A DNA stretch of 64,000 nucleotides. Source: Nitzschia sp. DOCU1. Its lineage: Eukaryota; Bacillariophyta; Bacillariophyceae; Bacillariales; Bacillariaceae. The stretch spans positions 2,046,001 to 2,110,000 of the forward strand of contig OX595989.1 in the NCBI GenBank assembly GCA_951394045.1. The letters run 5' to 3'. This document shows positions 20,129 to 29,300 of this stretch, one piece after another. Both the position numbers and the translations under genes were made by a program. The notes under the pieces were generated by a model that ran no database searches, was not told the DNA's origin, and saw only the letters and a program-made list of their open reading frames with translations. Each line of letters begins with the position of its first letter. Position 1 is the stretch's first letter.

Positions 20129-20295
20129 ACAATGTTTGGATGAAGTAATGATCTATAGAATGGTGTCCATGGTCGGACCGATATTTCGTTTCCGTGATAG
20201 CATCGAGCGAAAACATCATCGCGCCCAAAAAATGATTCCAAGTTTGACTAATTTGAGTGCAATTATTCATGATTCAAATGTTAATCCCGGACGCG

Positions 20296-20326
20296 AGACG
20301 TTTACGCGCAATTTGGCACCGCTAGA
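20296..20326 (-). repeat. Outer terminal inverted repeat of copy B
   Basis: Read on the minus strand it starts TCTAGCGGTGCCAAATTGCG, the same as the outer end of copy A at 8930. The composite A-B unit therefore has the same type of terminus at both outer edges, rather than the two different ends of a single element. Confidence 0.85.
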
Positions 20327-20329
20327 ATC
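20325..20329. repeat. Possible target-site duplication (right), GAATC
   Basis: GAATC follows CCGCTA of copy B and matches 8927-8931. It is tentative for the reasons given for the left copy. Confidence 0.4.
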
Positions 20330-20464
20330 AATCATCGAATCCATCTTGCTTTGCGCATCCATTGACAAATCTTCGTTTTGACCGCGACGGCAGCCGCTCG
20401 CAACACAAAAATCACTGAGAACAAGAAAAGAACCCCCCGCTCGGACAGCAACATTCAAGCAACC

Positions 20465-22309
20465 ATGGTGAAGTTGGAGCTTTCTTTGTATGCCAACAAA
20501 TTGAAAAATGTCGCTGGCGCCTTCAAGGGCACAAGGTTCGTATCCATGCAATTCATGACCTGTTTCCATGGAGTCTTCGCACTGGTAGCTCGGAATCTCA
20601 CTCAACTTCTTCGTTTGTAGCGACCCGTTTGCGGTTGTAACCAAAGTCGCAAATCGGACTGGAGAAAGCCGATCGTTTTGGGGAAAACCGAAGTGTAAGT
20701 CTTTTGCGTTTGGAAATGTCTTCCTGTCGTGGTTCCTTCGTCGAGGCTAATATCACGTCCCTTCAGAATCAAAAATACGTTGGACCCTGAATGGACCAAA
20801 GTCTTCATCGTCGACTTCGAGCTAGGTACACCGGTCAAGCTTGCCGTCACGCTCTTCGACGAGGTCCACAAAGGCGACAATAAGAGTATGGGAGCAGCTG
20901 TTTTCGATCTCGGAGAAGTCCTGGGGGCTCGTGGTGGTACCCAGGCGAAAAAGCTCCGTGGTGGAGGTGTCTTGCACGCACAGGTCCGAAAAAGTCAAGG
21001 CAGCGGTGTTTTGAGGCTGCAAATGCAAGGAGAAAAGTTGAAAAATACCGAAGGCTTCTTGCGAAAATCGGATCCATTCTTCGAATTGAGTCGTCGTGTC
21101 AATGCGGCTGGTGCTCAAACATGGGATAATGTTGTCAAATCCAATGTAGTCAAGGATAATCTTTCCCCTCGATGGGACGAGATTGCTGTCGAACTCAGTA
21201 TCCTATGCGGTGGTGACCTTGATGCTCCTATCATGATTAATGTTTATGATTTCGAGTCGAGCGGAAAACATGTCTTGATGGGACAAACCCAAACGAATGT
21301 AAACGGATTGGTCGCTGCGGCCAAGAACAGTAGTCCTTTCCCCTTGACCGTGAAGAACAAAGAAACCGGACAACTCGTGGTGGCTAAAGCAGAAGTCAGT
21401 GGGGCGGATTCAGGGACCCTTGAGGCCCGCGTGGCCGATATGTCAATCAAGTCATCTTCGCCACCGAACTTTGTGGACTATTTATCGGGGGGATGTGAAC
21501 TCAACGTTGTTGTTGGAATCGATTTTACCGGGTCGAACGGCGATCCCAGGAAACCTGGGACTTTACACCACATTGATCCAAATTCATTGAATGACTACGA
21601 AAAAGCGATCAAAAGTATTGTGGGCATTTTGTCCCAGTATGATTCTGACAAGCGATTTCCGGTGCTTGGATTTGGTGCAAAGTATAACGGGGTCGTGAAC
21701 CACTGTTTCAGGTGCGGTCCGACGGAGGAGGCGGTGGGCGTAGACGGTGTGTTGGAAGCCTATCGCTCAGTTTTCAAGTCTGGCTTGGTTATGAGTAGTC
21801 CAACGGACATAGCTGAGGTGATCCAGACGGCCGCAGCAAGGGCGCAAAGCAGCCTGGAGCAGGCTTTGAAAAAGGGAGGTCAAAGCTATACTATTCTTTT
21901 GGTCGTGACTGATGGCGCCGTCTCAGACGTTGCGGCTACTGCTGCATGCTTGGAGCAGGTCCACGATACCCCGATGTCGATTGTTATTGTCGGCGTAGGT
22001 AACGCCGATTTCTCTTCAATGAAGTTTCTGGACGACTTGCATAAGCCAGGAAAGCGAGATATCGTTCAATCCGTCCCATTTAACCAGCACAGTCGAGATC
22101 CCATCGATCTTTCTTCGACCACCCTACATGAAATTCCAGAGCAACTTGTTGATTTCTTTCAAAAGCGAGGAGTCGGGCCTCTTTCAGCAGTCAAAGTGGA
22201 GAAGGGAAACATCGCGGTAGGGGAAGAGGATGAAATCGACTTGGTCTTGGACTTCAATGAGGACGAGATTGTCGTATCTGGAGGAGGAAACGATTTCGGA
22301 GGCTGGTAG
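20465..22309 (+). CDS. Copine-like protein 2, with a frameshift in C2A
   Basis: Exons are 20465-20535, 20621-20694 and 20767-22309, with a GTTCGT donor and a GTAAGT donor. About 563 aa would result once the frame is restored. Exon 1 (ELSLYANKLKNVAGAFKGT) and the start of exon 2 (SDPFAVVTKVANRTGE) align with copine 1. Exon 2 then continues in another frame as KPIVLGKTEV, so one base appears missing near 20672. Exon 3 carries the rest of C2A, C2B (KSDPFFELSRRVNAAG) and vWA with DFTGSNGDPRKPGTLHH. As written, the gene can make C2B-vWA only from an internal start. Either it is an allele-level pseudogene or the base is a consensus error in an A run. Only about 140 bp separate its ATG from the transposon block. 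Confidence 0.85.
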
Positions 22310-22423
22310 AATGTGTATCATCGATTGCTATTCAATATTGATTCTAGAGTGAATGATCTGATGGCAACGGGACGGCGTTGAAAAGACTTTTTCGCATCAA
22401 CGTATTGTCATGTGAGCATGACG

Positions 22424-24586
22424 TCATTTACTTTCTTTCCCCCCCTTTCCTTTCCTCTTCTTGCCCCCATGCATCGTGTGTGTAGCATTTGAAATGCCAA
22501 ACAGCTTGTTCACTTTCATATCAATCATTCTATTTACATTTCGTTCCATTTGCTTTGAAATTCTTCCAAACTGCTTCTTCGCTTGAGATAAAACAAAAGA
22601 CTTTCCCTTTCCTCCCACGCCTGCCACTGCGGCTGGCACAGTGGGGCCTGATGACACTTGCTGGGGTGGCGGTGTAACATCGCTCTGGATGGAAATATCT
22701 CCGTTCTCAGAAATAATTATATCAGCCTGTATTTGTTCTTCCTCATTGAATGGCTCGATAATAATTTCATCCGTCTCGACAGGTGGGTTCGGTTTAATGC
22801 CCTTGCTGGAAAAGTAGCTCACTAATTGACTGGGGATGCGACGGAGAGTTTCCCCTGTTAAATCCTTGTCTTTGTGCGCCTTTGCATCCACGAAATGAAC
22901 CCGATCTCCCACTTTCTGGCGCTCCTCGAGGAAAGACATGCCCGCAAAATTACTTGGTCCAACCCCAACAACAATAATGGACAGAGGCTCATTTCGAACG
23001 CTCTCTAAGGACGCAATCGTTTCCTCTACGCTGTGCACTTTTCCATTTGTAAATATCGCAAGAATTGAATATTCTTGATGCCCTTTTTTCATGGCAGCAT
23101 CCTTATCGCGAGAACAGAATTCGTTATACGACGATGGGACTATAGCACAATCCGCAACGGCGCCCTGCTTACCAATCCCTGTCTCGCATCGTCGCCAGCC
23201 GTTTTGATTACTTCAGTGATGTTAGAAGGTTTGGACATTGCGATTCCAGACTTAAATGCGTCCTTATAAGCGGTGAGAATCCCCTGGACCCCTACCACTT
23301 CCTTTTCCTTCCCAACGGGAAAGCAATGGCTTAGCTTTCCATTCTTCTTCGCCCCGAAGCCATATACGGGATAATTCTGATCAGAATCAAAATCGGCTAA
23401 CCCTAACCCTATCTTGCTGATAGTGTTTTCGTACATGTTCATTCCACTTTTGCTGAAATGATGCAATGAATCTTCCTTTCTTGGGTCGCCTGGACGCTGA
23501 GAAGTGAGAGCGGACAATTTTTTGGTTCGTCTATGACCCATCAGATTTAGCGTACCATTTGATGCCGTGTAGTCAATTGCCACAATAACTCTAAGCTGAC
23601 AGCCGCCCCGGACATAATCTGCAAAGTTAACATCACCATCAAGATCATCCGGAAGAATTTCAATGTCATCTGTCGGTTCCAAAATAATGTCTTCTTCCTC
23701 TTCAACGGCCAGAGACCCTGGTGCCGACTCTTCCACTACCACAATGTCAGGTTCATCCGGTTTGGCGTCACCACTTGGTTCGGCATCACCAATGCTAGCC
23801 GAAGCTACAAGGAGCTTCCCGGTTTCCCGTTTAGGTTTTGGACGCATGATAGGGATGGCTTTCTCGGTATTGATCTCACCCTTCGAGGCGGCATCGGCTC
23901 CTGTGGTAACGGCACCCAACAGCTGATTGACGTTGACGGTACACGTACCGATTAAAGTGTCGTCGCTATCATCATAGTCCTTCACCGCAATCCGAAACTT
24001 CTGCTTCTTTTTCCCATCACACAATGTCCCAAAGTCAATGCTTATTTCTGACCACACAGGATCCGTTGAATCTTCCACTGGTAATGACCGAAAAACAACG
24101 TCCCACATGGGCTTGCCATCGCTCGTCTTACGTTTCCTTTGCAATTCAAAGTATGCATCTACTTGATCTTGATCACTTAAAAGGTCTAAGCCACGTAGCT
24201 TTAGATTGAAGGTGCCCAGTCCTGACGCCCGTTCCACGTTCACCATTAGAATGCCACCGGATTTGAGCTGTTTCCCCAGGACTCCTCCTTTTGTCCCTAG
24301 AACCGCACCCACATCAAACATGGCGGAGCAATGACTGATTCCCATTCTTGGCATCGTGGAGGGTTACCAAAATGTGCATGGGCTTTCCAAGCTCGAAATC
24401 GTTCAAAGTAAAAATTCTGGTAAAATCCGGATCCAAGGTATTCCGCAGCGTCTCTGTCTTGCCAAGCACAATGGGTTTCTTGTCAGAATCGGAATACGCT
24501 AGGGCGACGACTGCGAAGGGATTGCAGACGCTTTCGTCCGAAACCCCTTTGAGATCTTGCGCAAATACCGTGAGTTGCAACTTCAT
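22424..24586 (-). CDS. Copine-like protein 3, with a frameshift at the end of C2A
   Basis: Exons on the minus strand: 24586-23556, 23489-23173 and 23101-22424. The intron 23490-23555 (66 bp, GTACGC...TCCAG) is in frame and splits the MIDAS codon region; removing it restores DYTASNGDP. The intron 23102-23172 has GTAAGC...ATAAG. C2A starts LQLTVFAQDLKGVSDESVCNPF and runs to HDAKNGNQSL. The frame then shifts near 24325 to SAMFDVGAVLG, by two bases lost or one gained compared with copines 1 and 2. C2B and vWA follow, with a long acidic linker between them (DDIEILPDDLDGD). The C-terminal tail is basic and Gly/Lys-rich, absent from the other two. About 675 aa if the frame is restored. Convergent with copine 2. 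Confidence 0.85.
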
Positions 24587-24934
24587 TTCGAGATATTGTT
24601 ACAAGAGAGCTACGGTGCACTACAACAAAAGATCTTGCCCGAGATGGTTTTTGGGAGAGCTGGGAGTTGGGGAAATGGCATGACCCACAGAGCGAGAAAA
24701 AGATCCAGAAGGATCGACGACGAGCACCGAAAAATCTTTCACGTGCTTGGGCTTGGTATTTACGAAGGCTTGAGCTTGACGCATCACCTGTGCAGCGTGT
24801 GACGTGTTTTTCCCGATGTGACAAAACATCTTCGGTCCATTTTCTCATTCCACTACTGAGCATGCGGTATGACTAATAGGCAGGCAGCGTCTCTCGAACG
24901 CTGATTTGGTGCTTGACGACAAAATACCACCGAG
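24587..24934. promoter_or_regulatory. Divergent promoter region, copine 3 / LPA1-like
   Basis: 348 bp separate the two start codons, which point away from each other, so both promoters must lie here. Several chance ORFs cross the region in both strands; none has gene-like features. No specific element was identified. Confidence 0.4.
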
Positions 24935-26388
24935 ATGAAGCTGCAAACAAGAGTTCTCGCCGCGGCTCTTCTGCTGGCACATCGCACTGTCGCCTTCGTC
25001 CCACAAAATTGCAAGCCTAATGTTGCTCGTTCGCAGAGAATCAAACCTCTCCTAGCCAATCAGTTTGACGTCTCGAGGCCAGTTTTTGATCTTCTGTCAC
25101 TGCGCTCAATTCGAGGCGATGCTCTTATCCGATATGATGCTCTCAACCAGAGCGAGCCATTGCGCATCACTCTGTATGCGCTCCTGGCGTTGAGCTTCTT
25201 CGCCGCGCCTTCCCTCAGCGAGGCAGTTGGATATGATGACATGAGCACAGCAGCTACTTTTGGATCGTACGCGTTCGGCGTTTCCAGCGTGGGGCTGTGG
25301 ATAAGAGAGTGCACACGACGATCCAAGCAACTTAATAGGATCGAGAAGGAGCTCAACACGGAGTCGTTACCCGTCCGTTTGCCCACCAATCTACTCTCCG
25401 ATGTACCATTCTCAAGGCTGACCACACTCAAGGAGTTAAGACGACTACCAAATCCTCCACGGATCATTGCCGTGAGTGGAACAAGAGAAAAGCTTGAAGA
25501 AGCGCTTCGGGAACTCTCTATATTAGGACGCCGACTGCAACAAGCAACTGTGTTCGTTATTGCCATCCCGACCGATGGATCCAAAGTGTCGGATCTTTTA
25601 GCATCGTCATCGTTACCTTGGTTGGCAGATGCTTATGACTCAAAGACGTGGCAAGACTACTTCCAGAGTCTCACAACTGATGGCGAGGAAACGTCCACAT
25701 GTGCATCTTTCCAGTGGTTCGGATTGAATAGCAGTGGGCGTTCTTTTGGTTCGGGTCAGGGCGCAGTCCCGTCTTGGATCCAAATTCTGGGACAGCACTT
25801 GCGACCAACAGAATTCTTGGACGAATCTGACAATGCGTCGGTGATGGCCGATCCGTCGCTCCTGCGGTCCTTGGAATCTTTCTACCTGTTTCTTACGACA
25901 GGCGACTCCCAAGGAATCTCCTCGATATTCTCGTCGAATGAAGCGCCACTAGTGTCGGAGGTGAGTCTATGATTCGCTTAGACTTTTACTTGTAGCTGCA
26001 GGCAAAGCATGTTCACTGAGCAGCATTTTTATTCCAGGTGATTTCTGCTGGTGGAAGAATCGATTCATGGAGGGACTGCCTTTTAGATGGAGCTAGACCC
26101 GAAGGTATGAAAGTGTCGGGGGCAGATAGCGTGATAGTGTCAGATACAGAGGCCTATACAACCGTGATTGAATTTCCGCCCAACACTGGAATCGATTCCG
26201 CCACGCTCCTAGCAATACAACGCTGGTCAAGATCTTCGCGGGATGATAGTTGGAAGCTGGATTTGCACCAAACCATTCCCTGGAGCCCCGAGACGAAAGC
26301 GCAAGGAAAACTTCGTTGTGATTGTCGTGGTTGTGTTGCCTTGACCAGAGGGCCTGAACGGAGAACCTTCGGAGGGATAATTGGATAG
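24935..26388 (+). CDS. Plastid protein resembling LPA1/Rep27 (PSII accumulation)
   Basis: Exons 24935-25960 and 26038-26388, intron 77 bp (GTGAGT...TCCAG), phase 0, 458 aa. The leader is a hydrophobic signal ending TVA|FVP, a plastid-type diatom presequence. Two hydrophobic segments (about residues 73-90 and 103-120) are followed by QLNRIEKELNTESLPVRLP. That pattern resembles the DUF3493 region of LOW PSII ACCUMULATION 1 / REP27, which helps PSII repair and D1 handling in thylakoids. The C-terminal part (about residues 330-440; GMKVSGADSVIVSDTEAYTTVIE) looks like a SnoaL/NTF2-type fold. The TPR part of plant LPA1 is absent. The family call is a recollection of pattern, not an alignment. Confidence 0.6.
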
Positions 26389-26413
26389 CTAGTTCTAATA
26401 TTATAGGGTAGTA

Positions 26414-27343
26414 TCACCTTTTTCGGAAGACGTGTACGGTTATTTGATGCTTGAATTTTCCAAATGCAGGATCAATCTCGTCCGCCGTGACAGGAGGTGT
26501 AACGATTTCCTCCATATGCACGGAGAAAAGTTCTAGGAGATCGCGACTAGCAGGCATACGCATTCTGGTGCCGAAAACCACCAGGGTTTGGGGCCCCAAG
26601 AATCTGAGCACTGTTGACATGAGCGCATCAAAATGAGACGGAGCACCCGGCTTGTGCTGGTAGGCTACGTCTCCAATCACGATTATGTCCGGCATAGTGG
26701 GATCGTTTGCGCAACTCAAGTCTTTGCTGCCAGATTTTTGTTTCTTGGGGCTTTTCGGTGGTCGAGGCAGTCCCAGCAGCATCTCCTGCACTGCTAATTC
26801 ATCTTCTTCCGAGCCCCAACACAAAGGCATAGCAAGGATACGGCCACGCTTCCCAGCTGTGGTGATTCGATATGACTGCTTACTTCCCATCGGAGTGTTC
26901 GAGTTTTGGGCCACGTTTGGTTCTGCCACCTTGTCAACAACTACCTTCAAGTCTGTGACTAAAGTCAGCTTTGTCCCAAGCACAGCCGCTGCCACGATTC
27001 CAGTGAGGCCCACTCCGCATCCCAGTTCGAGAACAACAAGATCTTTGATCGACGGAAATGCAGCGAGAAGCCGTGGTGGAAGTTTGGCACAGCCAGAGGA
27101 CGTCTCAAAACCAGCCAACCCGACGAAGACGTGAGAAAGCAAGACACCGATATCCCACAGAGCGCCTCCTGGCCACGTTTCTTCATCGGAAGTTTGACTG
27201 ACAATCACAGAGGCGGGTTTTCCATACTGCTTGAACGTAAATTCGTATGGTCGTGTTGCGTCGGTTACCAAAAGATTCCTAGGACGATTCTGCGAGTTTT
27301 CAGAATCCAACTTTGCATTTATTAGGGTTCCTCCGCGCGACAT
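26414..27343 (-). CDS. Family-16 (METTL21-like) protein methyltransferase
   Basis: 309 aa from ATG 27343; a TTG four codons upstream is also in frame. The pattern WPGGALWDIGVLLSHV, then motif I VLELGCGVGLTGIVAAA, an acidic post-I TDL and IIVIGDVAYQ is that of the methyltransferase-16 family, which methylates lysines on chaperones, elongation factors and similar proteins with S-adenosylmethionine. The DVAYQ motif sits where this family has (D/E)xxY. A Lys/Pro-rich insert (PKSPKKQKSGSK) interrupts the fold. The substrate cannot be predicted. Its stop lies 25 bp from the stop of the LPA1-like gene (convergent). Confidence 0.8.
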   Translation of the reverse strand: MSRGGTLINAKLDSENSQNRPRNLLVTDATRPYEFTFKQYGKPASVIVSQTSDEETWPGGALWDIGVLLSHVFVGLAGFETSSGCAKLPPRLLAAFPSIKDLVVLELGCGVGLTGIVAAAVLGTKLTLVTDLKVVVDKVAEPNVAQNSNTPMGSKQSYRITTAGKRGRILAMPLCWGSEEDELAVQEMLLGLPRPPKSPKKQKSGSKDLSCANDPTMPDIIVIGDVAYQHKPGAPSHFDALMSTVLRFLGPQTLVVFGTRMRMPASRDLLELFSVHMEEIVTPPVTADEIDPAFGKFKHQITVHVFRKR

Positions 27344-28128
27344 GTTTCTATTCAATTCATGCTGCGCTTCTTCATTTGCTAGAGTACGTAGGAGAAAGTC
27401 AAAGAGACAGCAGTCGAAGGCGTGTCCGTCAATGTGCCACCATCCTATGAGAGACGCATCATCCCCATCAAATCAATCGTCATCGTCGCTCGGCGGGGCG
27501 CATGCGTCTCCCAATTTCTCGCTTTCGTGCTGGCTAGCCGGCGCGCATGCAGATCGGGCTGGTTGACTCAATTGACCAAGAGCTTGAAAGACCAACTTGA
27601 CTGTGCACCCGGATTGTGTGTCATTCTTCGGTTTATAAATAACCGTGGCAGTTGCAAGATCTACTCGTCTATTATTCCCGCACGCAACACACAACTCTAC
27701 TATTACCCGAGTTGCTAACTGCGGAATGCTTTTACTATAGTAGCTCTAGAGCTAGAGGCTGAACCATATGCAAGCCCAAGGAAATTGAATCAAAGGAAAA
27801 TAAACGGCGGAAGTGAAGAGTATGGCAAATCCAAAACGGATCTCGCAATAAAATGTTTGAGAAACATTGCCCCCGGTAGATGATACTAGACTCCAGATCT
27901 ATCTATCTGACTTGTCACCCGCAGCAAACAATGTCAAATCGTGTCCCTTCATGATTTGAATTAGCGCTGTTGATAGAGTTGTAATTCGTGGTATTGGCTG
28001 CCGATAGTTTGGCTAGAGCAATTATTATAGCTACAGCTTGGGAACCGAATCAGCGATCAATCTCTTCAGCCCCAAGTGCTTCCTACTCAAAGGATGGATT
28101 ATAAAGAAATGTGGCAGAACATGGTGCT
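27344..28128. other. Intergenic, no gene seen
   Basis: About 785 bp. ORFs at 27422-27718 and 27473-27694 overlap on opposite strands and show no domain or codon-like composition. AT-rich from about 27720 on. It presumably contains the methyltransferase promoter and the 3' end of the next gene. Confidence 0.4.
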
Positions 28129-28764
28129 CTATACTTCAGCACTTCTGGAGATTCGAATTCTTTTGCTTCGAGATGGCATAAAGTGACGGCGTTGCTCCCA
28201 TACTGGATGAACCCTCTCCCCAGTGGGTGACAGCACCATTGCGTCATCTTCTGTACAACGTCTCCAGTCATAACCCTCGGACGCAAATTCAATCGTGTTT
28301 CTACGTGCCATTTCGCGGATCTCTGACATATCGCTCCACATACACTTTTTCACTTCTTCCGGATACTGATCTCGTGCCGGAATACAGTGGACGGCTACTT
28401 TTTGGTGAAACCGTATGCGGGTCGTTCGGCTTTGTTGAGATGATTTCTCACAATCCAGGCCTTGGCGCTGATGATTTGAATCGTTGGGGCGATTTTCTTT
28501 GGCATTCGTGGCAAAGGTTGCTCGTTGAGAGGTCTTCGTCTTGAGAATGGGTCGGAAGTATACTTGTGGGGGAGCTATGACAAAGTGATGCCTTGAATAA
28601 AGACGGGCACGAACGTTGCGAGGGAAGTGAAAGGCTGAAAAACCAGACAATTCATCAAAAGATCGTTTGTAAGACGAAGTCATCATGATGAGCGGAGTGT
28701 TGATGGAAGTGGGAGTGAGAATTTGAATTGTGGGCGGGATGAGAGGAGAGGGAGTGGAAGACAT
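28129..28764 (-). CDS. Protein with a diatom-type conserved motif, unknown function
   Basis: 211 aa from ATG 28764. The N-terminal half is Ser/Thr/Pro-rich and disordered-looking. The C-terminal half reads IRFHQKVAVHCIPARDQYP, then KKCMWSDMSEIREMARRNTIEFASEGYDW. I recognise this pattern (V/I-RF-H, IPSRxxY, W..xEI..MA.RN..E) from many uncharacterised diatom and other stramenopile proteins; that is memory, not a search. There is no membrane segment or signal peptide. Function unknown. Confidence 0.7.
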   Translation of the reverse strand: MSSTPSPLIPPTIQILTPTSINTPLIMMTSSYKRSFDELSGFSAFHFPRNVRARLYSRHHFVIAPPQVYFRPILKTKTSQRATFATNAKENRPNDSNHQRQGLDCEKSSQQSRTTRIRFHQKVAVHCIPARDQYPEEVKKCMWSDMSEIREMARRNTIEFASEGYDWRRCTEDDAMVLSPTGERVHPVWEQRRHFMPSRSKRIRISRSAEV

Positions 28765-29300
28765 CAATCGGGCGAAAACTGCGAATCTTCAGAAAAAGCA
28801 TGCTCGCTCGCTTGGAGCGACAAACACGATTTCGGTAAGATATACATGTCTGTATAATTTGATCCAAATTTCATTCCCACGATTTTCGACAAAGTTTCTC
28901 TACCGGTAGTTCATTACCTGGTACGCTACCTGGTACGCAGCGCGACACGAAGTGCGATACTGCAAACCTCGCGCGCAAGTTGGCCAGGCATTCAAATTTT
29001 TGTGCAGTGGCAGACTCCGAGGGTCGGAGTCGGCCGCAGAGCGGGGGCGCGAAACCAGTAAATCACACTGAAGCCAGATACCGATCGCTAGTATGCTTGT
29101 AGGTACGTATCATTTCAATTCCCACCCGCCATCTGTCCGCCTGTCCATCAATCAGATGATCCGACCTATCGCAGAGTTCATTCGTTCCACCACCACCAAT
29201 GAACCTTTTTGGAACCTCCGGTGAGGCGACCACAGAAAAAATTGTATCTCGTCCATCGAAAAGCAAGATTCATCCAACTGTACTGTAAATCTGTTTCACA
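28765..29300. promoter_or_regulatory. Divergent intergenic region before NOP2-type gene
   Basis: 536 bp between divergent start codons. It contains GC-rich stretches (about 28965-29055) and no supported ORF. Promoters of both flanking genes must lie here. Confidence 0.4.

Larger units (their letters stand above)
16549..20326 (-). mobile_element. TIR DNA element copy B, full length, about 3.8 kb, unclassified
   Basis: The element is bounded by inverted termini. The left end is TCTAGCGGTGCCAAATCCCG; the right end, read inward, is TCTAGCGGTGCCAAATTGCG. Both continue with CG(C/T)GTAAA(C/T)GTCTC, so the imperfect TIRs are about 30 bp. One long gene lies inside on the minus strand. There are subterminal hairpins at both ends (16580-16649 and 20055-20128). 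No gag, RT or helicase motif is present, so it is a cut-and-paste type rather than a retroelement or Helitron. I could not assign a superfamily: there is no TTAA or TA target, and the 5-bp duplication is uncertain. Intact ends and gene suggest it could be autonomous. Confidence 0.8.
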
